A stretch of 64,000 nucleotides of DNA. It comes from Acorus gramineus. Taxonomy: Eukaryota > Streptophyta > Magnoliopsida > Acorales > Acoraceae. The notes beneath the pieces are model-generated. The model had not been told where the DNA came from. It worked only from the letters and a program-made list of their open reading frames with translations, and searched no databases. Positions 1 to 12,290 of this stretch are shown in pieces. A program made the translations under genes and the position numbers. The stretch spans positions 2,942,484 to 3,006,483 of the forward strand of contig CM060847.1 of the NCBI GenBank assembly GCA_030737835.1, given 5' to 3'. The number at the start of each line of letters is the position of its first letter. The first letter of the stretch is position 1.

Positions 1-460
1 GTTTGAAATTTGGGTTGAGTTTGGGGACTCAACCCAAATTTTGGACCAAACTCAACCCAAATTTCAAACTACTCAACCCTAATCCGACCCAACCCGATTT
101 TCAACCCGAATTGGACCAACCCGAACCCAACCCGTAATTAAATAAACCAACCCGACCCAACCCGAATTTCTCACATGATGTGCAAATTAAATAAATAACC
201 CCAACCTAACCCGTAAGATTAACTAGGTTTACCTAAAATTTGGACTATCCATATTAGAAGCTACAGAATGAATGCCATGATCTTTTTTTAAAACTATTAA
301 TTTACGGGTTCGGGTTGGGTCGGGTTGTGAGTGAGGCCAACCTGATTTGTGAGTCAACCTGAATTGACGAACCCGAACCCGATTTGATCAACCCAACCCA
401 TGTAAAAATTGAGTTCAACCTATCGGATTCGAGTTCAACCCGACCCAAGTTGCAGCCCTA
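1..460. mobile_element. AACCCGA-rich repeat, probable hAT-like non-autonomous element (left end not resolved)
   Basis: The stretch is built from many variants of AACCCGACCC and its complement GGGTTGGGTC in both orientations. It ends on the right near 460 with a sequence whose complement reads TAGGGCTGCAACTTGGGTCG. The same kind of end bounds the insertion at 35612-36002, which has a target duplication, so this is probably another member of that family. No left end or target duplication could be identified; the element may start outside the window. Positions 1-24 and 46-69 are a perfect 24-bp inverted repeat. Confidence 0.55.
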
Positions 461-2770
461 GTTTTTTCCAAGGGTCCCTCTAATTACACTCCTTATTTGT
501 GTGGTGCACACTCTTATATTTACACAACTAACATAAATTCATTATGTTCTTTAAACACCCCCTCATATATAAAGGAGGATTAGGTTTTCTATGCACACCC
601 CCTTTGAAGACATTTTGAAAATACAAGCACTCTAGCTTTCTCTATCACTCCCTCACGGTCGCGTGCTCTCCCTCACTGTCCACTCAAGGCTTTCCCTCTC
701 CATCAACACTTGCCATCTCGTGCCCTCCCCCTCTGTCAACTTCCTGTGCTCCCTCTCACCGTTCACTCCCGTCTCGTGCTCTCCCTCATGTTTACTCCTG
801 TCTCGAGCTCTCTCTTCGTCGAAATCTTGTCCCTTGCTCTCCCCCTCTGACAATATATCACACCTCTTGTCTTGGTGTTAGATTTCTTGAAAGATATGTA
901 TCGATTTTGTAAAACCGTATTTTTTTTTTTTTTTGTGATTCATCTCACATGTTTCCAATTTTAAATTTATATTTTTAAAAATGCTCATTTTCATAGATTG
1001 ATTGTCACATGTTCATTGAAAGGGTTACATATTCTTTTTGCATCTGAACTTATATATTATTGTGAGTTATGTGTTAAGGGTTCTTTTTTTGAAATGTTTA
1101 AATGTTTGAACCACCTAGAAAAATGAAGAATGGGCTCATGCTGCTAGTAATGACACTGCCTGTGTCAAAATATATCATATTTACCGACATCTCTATTATC
1201 AACGGTGTCAAAAATTTAATGAATATCCAAACAATTATTATATTGAAACACCTAGAAAAAAGTGTTTGAAAGTACTGGCTGATGCGTCGACTAACCTTGT
1301 GTTGAGGCATTCTATTCCACTAAATATCACTTATGTCGATGAGTATACTGAACATGCAGTTTCACTATCTATCTATTTTGACATTAGAATAGTCGGATAA
1401 GAAACATTCACTCGATACTCCAAATGTCAAACTTGTTCCAAAAATGTCATATTTAGTTTTATGTTATTGTTGATAGAATTGATGTAGAAAGAATGGGCCA
1501 GCATCAATAATATATGTATTGAACCGTTTATATAAAGGTGTGTGCATCATTACTTATTATAAATAGATCTTTTCAAATTATATCTAATAGGGGTGTGCAC
1601 CAGAAAATAAAGGATGCAATTAGAGGCACCCTCTTTTTTTATCCGATCCCGTTTGCCAGAAATATGACCTCTCAATTTGAGTGCACGTGTAAATCTGTCA
1701 ACAGATCAGATGCGCTAATGTCCGTATCGATATTAATTTTTAGATTTCAATCTCTTTAGATACGGATCTAGATATTTTTTTTTATATAATTGACGTATTT
1801 AAATATTAACATTAATTTGAATAATCAAGTGAAATATTAGAAAAAATAGAAAATTAAAATTAAAATTTTAAGATTTATTATGTCTTTCAAATATCATAAA
1901 TTAAAAATTATTATAAATTAAAAATTTAATAGTAAAATAGTATATCATGATTATAATTAATCATATAAAATAACAAATTTAAAAATATTTGATATATATA
2001 TATATATATATATAATATATGTTGATCAAATATCATATATTATTGATTTTTTAAATAATTAACAGGTTTATGCAAGTCACATGGAAGAATTATTTATCTT
2101 TTGATAAGAAAAATGAAGATCCAAATATACACATAATTTTAAAAATCATTTTTCTTGAAACGAGACTAAAATAATTTAAACTCGTTCATAAAAAATTAAA
2201 AGAAGGTCAAATTAAATCTTTAATAAATTATATATTGAAATATTGTTTTTTTATGGATGGAAAAACCCACTTATTTCAATCTCTCGTTGAATCCGAAAGG
2301 AAACCAACCAATGGCTTAAGCTAGGTCTCTCTAATGTATTTAAAAAAAAAAAAAACCAAAAAACGAAGCAAGGTCTCTAATGTGACAAATGATATCAACC
2401 GCCGAATTCATGAACCTGACACGCGTCATCAGATGCTCTCACCATACGTATAACAGAATCGGAATGACGAAATCACTCACACGTGTGATCTTTTCTTTTT
2501 TTCAACGCATTTTCAACGAAAGCGACTGAAAAGTGAAGAAGAGAGAGAAAGAACCTTCACATCTTAAAATCGCTATCTATAAATCCCTCCTTAATTCCTT
2601 ATTAATTATATCATATATAAAAATTAACCCAAAAAAAAACCCCATAAAGTACAATAAAATAACATAATCAGTCCCACCTAAATCAGACACGGAGAAAAAA
2701 TACCTTCTGTTCTTAAACAGGGGCAGTTTCGGAAACCAAATCTTCAACGTCCCAGATCCGCCGATCCCCT
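461..2770. other. Gene-free spacer, AT-rich, with a pyrimidine-rich block
   Basis: No supportable gene was seen. About 655-850 is a CT-rich block made of loose repeats of GTGCTCTCCCTCA-like units with no convincing coding frame. About 1750-2250 is extremely AT-rich and includes a TA microsatellite at about 1992-2013. About 2300-2570 has poly-A and polypurine tracts. Confidence 0.6.
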
Positions 2771-3295
2771 TCAGCAAAACAAGCAGAGCAAGATCAGAGA
2801 GACCACAATCGAAAGCGAGAGAGTCGCCGGCGCGGGTCGCGGTGAACCGGAGTGGTAAATCGTGGCCCCCGGCGGCCCGTAGAAGTAGTACGGGAAGTAC
2901 GGCACGATCGGGTTAGGAGGCGGCGGCGACCCGGCGGAGGAACCCCCGGACGGCAGCGGAGGCGGCGGCGACGAGTAGACGTACGAGCCGGACGGGGTCG
3001 CCGGGGGCGGCGGGGAGTAGTAGTAGACGGCGGAAGGGGTCGGCAGGGCCGGTGGAGGGGGGCAATTGACGGCGGCGGGGGATGGCGGAGGAGGGGAGGG
3101 TGGCTGCTGCGGCGGCGGAGGAGGAGAGGGGATGGGCTGGCAGGGGTTGTCGCAGGAGGAGCACATTTCGCAGGCGATGGAGTATTTGATCCTGACCGTC
3201 GGTGAGGACGAGACGGACGGTGGAGATTTCAAGATCAGGAGGAGGAGAGGGAGTGCGTGTAGGAGGCGAAGAGAGGGTGATTCGGTGAGTTTCAT
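2771..3295 (-). CDS. Proline-rich (extensin-like) cell-surface protein with signal peptide and GPI-anchor-like tail
   Basis: Single-exon frame of 174 residues starting at 3295. Residues about 7-30 are a leucine-rich hydrophobic segment typical of a signal peptide, with cleavage likely after the VSS near residue 30. A short cysteine cluster (CEMCSSCDNPC) follows, then a long central region of SPPPPP, YYYSPPPP and YVYSSPPPP blocks. Ser-Pro(n) and Tyr motifs of this kind are the hydroxylation, O-glycosylation and cross-linking sites of extensin-type wall proteins. The C-terminus is small residues followed by a hydrophobic run (LSLSIVVSLILLCLFC) with no charged tail, as expected for GPI attachment. 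The protein is therefore probably secreted and tethered at the plasma membrane or wall. It is far more GC-rich than its surroundings. The exact family is not recognised; it could also be called a hydroxyproline-rich glycoprotein. An uninterrupted frame on the opposite strand reflects GC bias. Confidence 0.8.
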   Translation of the reverse strand: MKLTESPSLRLLHALPLLLLILKSPPSVSSSPTVRIKYSIACEMCSSCDNPCQPIPSPPPPPQQPPSPPPPSPAAVNCPPPPALPTPSAVYYYSPPPPATPSGSYVYSSPPPPLPSGGSSAGSPPPPNPIVPYFPYYFYGPPGATIYHSGSPRPAPATLSLSIVVSLILLCLFC

Positions 3296-3331
3296 TTTGA
3301 TTTTGAAATTAATGGGAGATGAAATTTTGTT

Positions 3332-3359
3332 CAGAGAGAGAGAGAGAGTGTGTGTGTGC
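3332..3359 (-). promoter_or_regulatory. GA/CT and GT dinucleotide tract in the 5' leader of the proline-rich gene
   Basis: A GA run (3332-3348) followed by a GT run lies 37-64 bp upstream of the ATG at 3295. On the gene's strand it reads as CT repeats in the probable 5' UTR. GA/CT tracts are known targets of plant BASIC PENTACYSTEINE proteins; a role here is inferred only. Confidence 0.4.
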
Positions 3360-6300
3360 GCTTTCTATAAGCTTTTCTACGGTTGAGTTTTTTTGTTTGA
3401 GAGGTTATACGTGGAAGTCTCTGATTGGTTGGGGCGTGTGACGTGGCAGGGAAGAACGTCTGCGGTCCGGAGACGCAACCGGCACGTGCGTGGCGTGTGG
3501 AGCCGACGCCGAGACGGGGAGACACGTGCGGTATTTCACTGTGAGGTTTGACTTGCTTTTATATTATGCATTTGGGAGACGTCCATATAACCTAAACCAT
3601 CCGAAATTCGTATCATTATTTTTTCGGAAATCTATACGACTTCTTAAAAACATCTATATAAATTTAAATAAATTTAAATAATCTTATGAATTAAATTTTT
3701 ATTGATATAAGGAGTATTATATGAATAATCTATTTGATTAACTCTGATTGAAAATATAGTGTATCAAAAAACACTTACAATGTATTGAAAATGTGAAAAA
3801 TCATTTGTAAATTATTATTTTACCTTTTCAGATAGGGTTTTATAATCTATTTGGAATGGTAAAATCATTATTTATAAATAATTTTTTACATTTTTAACAA
3901 ATTGTAAGATTTTTTTTATTTATTGTGTTTTCAGATAAAGTTAATTAAATAAAATATTCATAAAATATTCTTCATCTATGAACGAAAGTTTAACTCATGG
4001 GGTATTTGGATATATATAGGTGTTTTCAGGGGGTTATATAGATTTCAAGTGGTTTACTGGGAGTTATTTGGATTTTTCCTTGTTCATTAATGAAACATTG
4101 CTCCTTTTCTTTCTTTTTTTATGGGAAAAATTTAATAACCCATAAAAAAAAAATTGACTTAATTCACCTATAATAGAATGTTAAAATTTGGATCACAGAC
4201 TTGGTTGATCAACACTCTTTTATAAACTGGTTTAATTAATATGACTGATGCTTCAAGGAACAGCATGAGTCACTTTAATCAGTCCACTGATTTTCATTTA
4301 ACCAGACCATTGTGTATTTATAGAATTCTTAGTTTTGAGTATGTTAATGGGGGTCAAATTGGGTATTACAAGCAACACCTTTTTAATTTCCAGGCTGTGA
4401 AGGAATGGTCCACACATAATAACACCTAAACAATTCGTGTGTGTGTTTTGATAGCACTGGAGATTGAAAAAAAGATGGGGCATTGGAGCCACGTAACCAG
4501 TCGCTTTACAAAAAAAAAAATTTGTTTGTCTCAGATATGAGTGTCCTTTACATGTCTAGATTTCATGAAGATTTTAGACATTTGTCAATGTATCATTGAA
4601 TAGTGATAATCATTAATTGATGGAATCCAATACTCACCTAATTGTAGGTGAAGCCTATCTTTTTGCTTCTATAGCTGCACTCGTTCATCTATTTTTTTTA
4701 ATAGGTTTATATTTTTAATATTAATGGGGATGTCTACAAAAGATATGATAGGTATATATAGTGGCTGGCTGGATATACATATAATGATATAAAGTTGGAT
4801 TAAATTATTTAGTTTATTATAGCTTGTAGAAACATGGGGTTAGTTGGTTTTACTTCATTATCTGTCCCATGGTAGTATTTGTTAAACACGGCTAGAATTA
4901 ATGAATTGTGCTACTAGACTCTTTTTTTTAGTGAAAGTAGAACATTTAAGAATTATTATTGTAAAACCCCATGATAGATGGACTAGGATTTATATTTTTC
5001 CCACTTATTGATATAAATAAAACACTTGTAATAAAAAAAAGTATATTAATCACTCCTCTCTTCTTTCTTATATTATCATGCATTTGCTTAAGGATAATAT
5101 AGTGTGTGTGTGTGTGTATACGTATAAAATGTGCAAGTTATACAAATCTCAATCAAATATATATGTGGGTCTAAGTTCTTGAGTATTGCAATAGCTTATA
5201 TATGTATATGACCAAAAAAAAAAAAAAAAAATATTAACCTACTGTCAAAGGGTACCATAGAATAAGTAATCAGTGCCAAATTATTAATATACTTATAAAA
5301 TTTATATGAAATTTAATTTAAAACTCAATTGCATATTACTTTGAAAAGAGTATATTTAACCTACATATATTAATGTAATACTCCGCATGTAAAAGTTTAA
5401 AAAAAATGTTATTGTGCTTGCATAAAATTTCCTCGACCCCCATAAGAGCATAAAGAAATTCTGTGTACAATTCATTTTCAGCGACCTGTGACCAGAACCT
5501 AGAATGCAATATATAAATCTATTATTTTGCATTCTAACAAATGGGATCATTTTAATAATTAATTAATTCCTTCTCTCTTTTATGGATTTAAACAAATTAT
5601 CAAATCATGTAAATGTTCTATTGTGTAATTTTGATTTTGCGTCATTATTCTGCAAGCGTTAAGGTTGAATCCTAAAAGATGTTAAATTATGCTTGAACAA
5701 TCTGATTTTGGCTTGTATGTAGCATTTGAAAACAAACTTTAAAATGTGTGTTTCACTTGAAGCTGCTCTTGAAATAAAATTTCAACAAACATATGTTTTA
5801 TCAAAATCTTGAAAAACTCTTTTCTTTTCACTACTTATAACAAAAGTTGTCTTTAAATATTCATCAAAAGTTGGAATGGATAGGGTATTTGAAAACAAGT
5901 TTGTATAAATAATTTATTGAAAAATAAAATAATTCAAACCTCTTTACAAATGCTGCTTTAGTCAATTCATAAAAACAAAAACAAAAAAACTTCAATCAAT
6001 GGTCCAATTTTTTTTTTTGTTAAGTTATTGGAGAACGGCCAAAAGTAGGACCAGCTAGGCTCGTATCCAGTGCTACACAATAATGAGAAGAAAACAAAGT
6101 ACAAATAATGTAATCTGTATTTGTGGAGTGTCGATGATGGTAGACTGTGCAAGGAATAGGAATGAGTGCTTAGTATCATATTCAGTGCCAGTTGAGAAAG
6201 CAGAGGATCCAAATCATCCTCAATGAATGGCCTCTTTTCGTATCTACAGACAAACTTCATTTGCAGTGCAAGCATTAAATGATGGGGGAGAGTGGGAAAC

Positions 6301-7029
6301 CAAATTCCATTGTCATCATGAAACCAACTTGGTTAATTATAGATGTGCGTGTGTGTTGGGTGGAGTCTTATTAAATAAATATTTTTTTTAAGAAAATGAA
6401 TGACATTGTCATTATATTTCTATTTGAATAAATCAAAATACAATGAGAAATGTGGATGAGAGGACATAAACTGAAACAAGAATACCAAACCAAGCAAAAG
6501 ACAAGCCAGTAATAGAGGTAAAAAATGATACTCATCTTCCCAGTGGATAATATACCATCCGAAAAATGGAATTTAATTTAATTTTTTTAAAACCTTATTA
6601 ATATTTTAATATGGGTTGGATGGTTAGACCATAAAGATGGAAACCCACCCCTATTTTTTTCTGGATGGGGTTTGCATCTAAAGAACAACAAAAGAGGAAG
6701 AAAGAGCGGGGTTGATGCCGCGGAGAGAGGTAGAGGAGAAAGAGATGGGTGGAGGAGGTGGTAGTGACCAGGGAGAAAATTGTGGAGGGGAGGGCGAAAG
6801 AGCACTGAGAGAGAAAGAGGAAGAAAGAGAGAGAAAGAAGGAGGGCAGGGGCGGAGGTGATGGTGCGGAGGTGGCACAAAAACTTGTATACACTCCCATT
6901 TTATGTTTCTATTGTTACTTGATACAAACTGGACGCATAAACCAGTTGATAGAGGTTTTCACAAGGCAAAGGAATAAATCTGAACCCTTTTATCACTTCT
7001 CTATGGGATGCATTGTTGCAAGTGGCTCG
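3360..7029. other. Gene-free AT-rich spacer
   Basis: No gene supported. About 4000-4090 resembles the ends of the foldback family at 13974-14626, with alternating phrases such as GGGGGTTATATAG. A TG microsatellite lies at 5102-5118. About 6660-6870 is a strongly purine-rich tract of GGAGGAGG and GAGAGAAAGAAG blocks. It is open in several frames on both strands, as low-complexity DNA usually is, and was not accepted as coding. Confidence 0.55.
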
Positions 7030-7412
7030 ATTTGATTCGGTTTTCTACGAACCTAAATTGAATCAAATTATAATAACATCTAACCTGAAAACGAATGGAA
7101 CTGAATTTCTAAAACCATAAACTGAAACAAATTTTTTTGATCACATTGGACCAAACCGAACCAAACTAAAATTGATGGATATTAGTGGTATAATGGACAA
7201 TAATTAGAATGGTTTAAATTTAATTTGGTTTGATTTGGTTAATTCAAGTTTTTATCAAGTAATAGCAAAACCCAAATCAAAATAAATTGATTTATTAGTT
7301 TTTCAATGCATATCCGAACCAAACCAAAAACATTGATTGGCCTAAACTGAAAAAAAAATCAGTTTAAATCAGTTCAGACTCAATTTAACCAACTAAAGAT
7401 ACACCCCTAGAT
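7030..7412. repeat. CCAAACCGAACC-rich repeat, probable non-autonomous DNA element
   Basis: Repeated AACCGAACCAAA and TTTGGTTTGATTTGG phrases occur in both orientations. The segment ends in ACACCCCTAG near 7410, whose complement CTAGGGGTGT resembles hAT-type ends seen elsewhere in the window. No matching left end or target duplication was found. Confidence 0.4.
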
Positions 7413-7658
7413 AAGAGTAGCGGTGACTCTCATGTTGAAGCATATAAAGGTGAAACAAGCCTCTTATAAATAACAACTATAAAAATTTTCGACATTAATA
7501 TATATACTCAATCATTCTTACATGAAACCTCGGATAAGGTGTATACTCCACTAGATTAGTATACAAGAGAAAATGCAAGAAGATATATGTCTTCAATTCA
7601 ATCAAGTAAATATTTCATTTTATTTTGTTAAAGTCTTATTCTTAATTAGACAAATATA

Positions 7659-7934
7659 GATCTTCAAAAATATAAAAACAACCTTGAGATTGTAAAAGTG
7701 ATGACAAAAATGATTAGGAATATCATTTTATAATATTATTTATACAGTCAACAAAACCATGTACAAACTCGTCAATGTAGCCGACTCATTTGGGCTGATC
7801 TTCAAAAATATAAAAACAACCTTGAGATTGTAAAAGTGATGACAAAAATGATTAGGAATATCATTTTATAATATTATTTATACAGTCAACAAAACCATGT
7901 ACAAACTCGTCAATGTAGCCGACTCATTTGGGCT
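7659..7934. repeat. Perfect 138-bp tandem duplication (two copies)
   Basis: 7659-7796 and 7797-7934 read identically by eye, from GATCTTCAAAAATA to the end phrase CATTTGGGCT, with no base between them. Identity in AT-rich non-coding DNA implies a very recent duplication, or else an assembly artefact. No coding content was seen. Confidence 0.9.
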
Positions 7935-8408
7935 AACACTAGCGTAATGTCTTACAATTTAAAATGGACGACTGAGCCCAGTGAGCCCAGGTCCAATCAA
8001 AATACATGGTGGCTCAATTTGGCCCCAACATTCATTGATGTAAGCATTGTTACACTGAGGTTACGTTTGGTTACACCATTGTAAAACTGATTTTAAGTAA
8101 AAGTTAAATTTAAAACTGATTTTGCAGGAAGCAGCCTCTCTACAGCTTCTATAAAACTCAGGTTTTGAACACTCTTTTATATAGAAATTTGTCTACAGCT
8201 TCTGGCACCAATATTTTCTTTTTGGGAAAAACAACTTCTGACAAACCTAAAAGTTGTCTAGATCCGTTTTCAAACTGGCCTTTAGTCTTTTTATAGTTTC
8301 AAATGCAATCTCATATATCTCGTTAGCTCATCCACTTACTGTAATGAGTTATATACATCATTGAACTTTTTTCATATTTTCTTAATTATATAATTCAATT
8401 AATTGATA

Positions 8409-8481
<73 letters not shown>

Positions 8482-10177
8482 CACATGGTTCGTAATATAG
8501 AAAAATAGTAAGTAAATTTGTATTTGCATCTCATAGATGTAATTAAGCTCTTGTTCAAGCACATAATCTAACCTGTGTGATTGTGTGCATGGTTTGCAAT
8601 AAATTCTACTTGGGTTAATGTCTTGTATTTCAATATTTTTTTTCATTTTTAATGAAGCCTAAACAATTAAATAAAGTAATATTCATCTGGGTCAATCAAA
8701 TTATTGACAAAGGTACATGTGAAATAAATTTGCATCCATTAATTTCTTTTTTTTGGTTGGCTTTCTATAAGAAGTGTATCATAAATACTAGTCATAGTTA
8801 CAAACAAGTTTATAATAAATTCTTACCATCCAAAGAACTGCATATTGAAAGAAAAATAAAACTAGCACGCAAAAGCAACACAAATGTTATAAAAGATAAG
8901 ATGATATACGTCTCAATTAAAAACTGATATGTATCTTAAATCTACATAAAATCTCACTTGTTAAATATGTATGATGAAACACTTTAATTTTGAGCTATGT
9001 TATACTCGATAATTTTTGCAATCCCTTATTAGCTCCAATATATATATTTTATTGATAATTTTTTTATTTTTCCATAAACGATATCACTCAATTGAATTAC
9101 ATATTTCATTATTTTCTAGAAATACATAACTCATAGAGAAAAAAAAAAGTTAAGAAAAAAAAACATTTACAATATGCGTTTTGGACCATAAATGTACTGT
9201 ATAACCTTTACCTTTACCTTTACCTTTACCTTTACCTTCTTATTGGATAATAACAAAAAAATTAATGGGCCTACCACTTGTTCCCATCTCATAGCACATG
9301 TAAAATGAACAACAAATAAAACATAAGATCAATTTTGTTTAATTATCACATCATCATTTGACCGTTCAATTGGTGTGATTTCCCCACTAGATCCCATCCC
9401 ACAGCAGGCCTAAAATAGATAATAAATGAAAGGGTAAAATACATTTGAACTATGTGAAATTTTTAAAACATTCCTTGAAATTCAAAAACCCCATGCAGAT
9501 TATATATTTCTCTTAAGATGGGGTAGTGGTAATTTAAAATTACTGTTTCATCCTTAATTCTATAAATATTCACATAAAAATCAATTAATTAATTCTATAC
9601 ATATTTTATGAATATTAATTTATTCAATAATTAATTCTTTAGATGTGTTTAAATATTTTTTTTTGTTATAATTAAGTTATAAAATAATTAATAAAAAAAT
9701 AAAAACAACACATGATAAAGATTTATTTAAAAAAATAAAATCTTATTTTTATTCTATCTTAATAGTAAATCCAATTATTAGAGGGTATAATTTTATATTT
9801 TTATACTATAAATAGTGTGTCTGCAGGTCTAGAAACTATAGAGTCCCAACCTATTTTGCAATAAAAATGAAATAATAAATCAATTTTACTTCAATCATGT
9901 AATATCACAACCGTTCAATTGGCGTGATTTTCATCCAAACAAACAAAACAGATAAAGGACCATCCGATCAACTATCAAAACAAACAGGAGACGTCCGATC
10001 CGAATATCACGAAAACCAAAACAACAACCCGACAACAGGCGCCACTCAAACCTTCTCCCGGTCCCCTCATCTCAAAACAATCAACGGCCCAGATTCATCG
10101 GCGCCCCTCGATTTCCATTCATGTCTTCTTTCCCAAAAACATAACAACCAAAATAAATTCGATAGCGTTCGAAAGAG
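7935..10177. other. Gene-free spacer with microsatellites
   Basis: About 8050-8290 resembles the GTTTGGTTA-type MITE at 15974-16204 but lacks a clear matching right end. A long TA microsatellite lies at 8406-8481. About 9205-9238 is a (CCTTTA)n hexamer run of roughly five and a half units. The rest is AT-rich with no gene signal until the 5' region of the gene at 10196. Confidence 0.55.
8406..8481. repeat. TA microsatellite
   Basis: About 75 bp of almost uninterrupted TA with two TG interruptions. Likely polymorphic in length and prone to assembly error. Confidence 0.9.
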
Positions 10178-10195
10178 TGAGAGAGAGAGAGAGAG
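10178..10195 (+). promoter_or_regulatory. GA tract ending at the start codon
   Basis: A run of about nine GA units ends directly at the ATG at 10196, giving GAGAGATGG. It is presumably in the 5' UTR and makes an unusual purine-only start context. Confidence 0.45.
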
Positions 10196-10615
10196 ATGGA
10201 ATTCGGGATCTACAGAGGAATCAAAGGCTACTGGCGCCGGAGGAAGTACGAGCGCCTCGACCCCGCCTCCAGCCGTCGCAATGGGAGGAAGACGAGAAGG
10301 TTCTGGAGGGTCCGGGTGGGGCGGCGGAGGCTGAGGATCCTGCGATGGGCGTCGCCGAGGCGGATCCTGGCGAGGATCCGCGACGGGTACGTGAAGATGA
10401 TGCTAGGGTTCGCGAACTCCCGCGTCTTCGGCGGCGGAGCCGGGATCTCGTTCTACGGCGCCGGCGCAGCCGGGGACTTCGCCGGGTTCGGGCGGCCGGC
10501 GCTGAAGGAGTACGACGAGAAGATGATAGTCGAGATCTACAGGTCGATCGTCGCACAGGGGAAGCTCATCGCCGGCGACGGCGCGATCGCGGCGGGCGAT
10601 CCGATCGCCGTGTAA
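10196..10615 (+). CDS. Small basic plant protein of unknown function
   Basis: Intronless frame of 139 residues, ATG at 10196 and TAA ending at 10615. The N-terminal half is strongly basic, with YWRRRKYERL near residue 12 and further Arg-rich patches to about residue 65 (RRFWRVRVGRRRLR). A glycine/alanine-rich stretch follows (about 76-97), then an acidic and hydrophobic tail containing KEYDEKMIVEIYRSIVAQG. The order of basic head, Gly-rich middle and a conserved EYDEKM-type tail looks like an uncharacterised family of short plant proteins, but no function can be assigned. The arginine patches could be nuclear-localising or membrane-associated; this is inference. The frame is very GC-rich against an AT-rich background, which supports real coding. 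The next reading frame over is also open upstream of this ATG but has no family-like features. Confidence 0.75.
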   Translation: MEFGIYRGIKGYWRRRKYERLDPASSRRNGRKTRRFWRVRVGRRRLRILRWASPRRILARIRDGYVKMMLGFANSRVFGGGAGISFYGAGAAGDFAGFGRPALKEYDEKMIVEIYRSIVAQGKLIAGDGAIAAGDPIAV

Positions 10616-12290
10616 CGGTGAGGCTTCCATTCCTGTTTCTGATTTTTGTTAGTTTTTTTTTTTTTTTTTTTTTTGAATAATGGGTGAATAAATCGCCGAA
10701 AATATGCCTCGAGATTCGTGTACATCTGGGGAGGGTGAAAATGACTAGAGTACCCCTGGGTAGGCTTTCAATGGGGGAGCTTGAGAGGCACCTGGGGGGA
10801 AATGGATGACGTTCGTCTGATTGAAGATGGACGGTTTAGAAAGAATATTGTTGTTGTACGGTGTTCCTTGTTTTCCGGGGGTATAATATTTGGTTTAAAA
10901 CTGCGATAACAAAATTGTTTGATTGTAAGATGCGAAAATCAATTTCATGTAATCACAAACACGCGTGCATGTACTTCGCATTAATTTATTCATTTTTGAG
11001 ATATCTTTAAGTACACAATCATCAAAATTATAAATGGATATTTATGATTTTTGTAATTTTTTTTAATTATGTAAATTATATAATTTAAAATTCAAAACAT
11101 TGTCACGTGAAAGACTATTATTAAATTATCATAAATTAAACTGATGGAAATGACATAGAAACCGAGCTATTCCTTACATCTAAAAAAGTGAGAGCTTTTG
11201 GCACAATTCCCGTCCAATCCACGGGTGGGATGAATATCACGATGGAGAATTTAGCATAATGTCACATATATCTAAACATTTTTTTAGCGTATGCACTTAG
11301 AGAGGGTGACAACTTTAATCGAGCTTAAAATAATGTTTCTCAAATGTTTTTTTATTTTCCTGAACACAGAGTTCTACACCACGGTATAAAAAAACTCTCA
11401 TATAAATACATATACCTCAAACAATATGTATATGTCGTTTTTTAGCGTTAAAGTGTATCATTTTTTTCGTATATTATGAAAATGTCAAAATAGTACCATT
11501 AAACACTTACGAAAAAATTGCGTAAAAGATACTCATTAATAGAAATACATAGCAACAAGTATACGTATCATAAATATGTATCAAAATTCATTTTTAATGA
11601 ATAATGAATATTAATTTATATGAATATATGTACTCTTGTATAAATTCATAATATTTCATAAGATTAAAAAAATAGATGAAAATAAGACTTGGTGTAACCA
11701 AACTCATGCACTATGAATATTAGAAACATTATGACAGGCCTGATGATGTGTCTCATCGACAAATGCCACCATTAAGTGAATGGTTGTGAATGCACCATTA
11801 ATCACCACTCCAAAACCATCAAAGAAATCCAAAACCACAGAAAAAAAAAAAAAAAACTTGTTTTGGACATTTATGAAAGCTCTACATAATAGGCTTTACA
11901 TGTGCATGTTAACATCAGCAGTCACGCTGAAATAGATCCCTGTATAGAAATGGTTTAGTGACCTAACAGTGACTACAGGAGCTCTCCTAACCAGACTTTA
12001 CAGTATCTAACCATAGGGCACCGTAGCACGACTTTCAAATGTAAGGGGTATTTTTCCAATCGAGAATACAAGAGAGGTATTTCTCTAATAACGGAATTTA
12101 AGAGAGGCGTACATGCAAATAAAACCCTTTTTTATCTCCATTTTACTGTGGGCATCCACTATTGTATCTATTTGGGACCAAAAATTTAATACAACTCTTT
12201 AGGAGTGACCTAAACTGCAGCCAACTAATTGAATCGGTATTTAAAGACAAGGACATTAGTACTCCCAAGAGCTAAAAAACCCCCGACCTC
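10616..12290. other. Gene-free spacer
   Basis: Follows the small basic protein gene. A GTGAGG just after its stop could be a 3'-UTR donor but no acceptor was chosen. The remainder is AT-rich, with no coding signal. Confidence 0.5.

Noticed and set aside
1098-1310. Open frame of about 70 codons on the minus strand
   Set aside because: AT-rich, no domain, no gene context; likely chance or transposon debris.
2852-3386. Plus-strand Arg/Gly-rich frames opposite the proline-rich protein
   Set aside because: Complement of CCN-rich proline codons gives GGN/CGN runs; no start context or domain.
6587-7035. Overlapping open frames on both strands in a GGAGGAGG/GAGAGAAAG tract
   Set aside because: Low-complexity purine-rich DNA lacks stops by composition; no domain and no splice structure.
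9205-9238. (CCTTTA)n run considered as an interstitial telomere repeat
   Set aside because: The plant telomere unit is CCCTAAA (7 bp); this unit is a 6-bp CCTTTA microsatellite.
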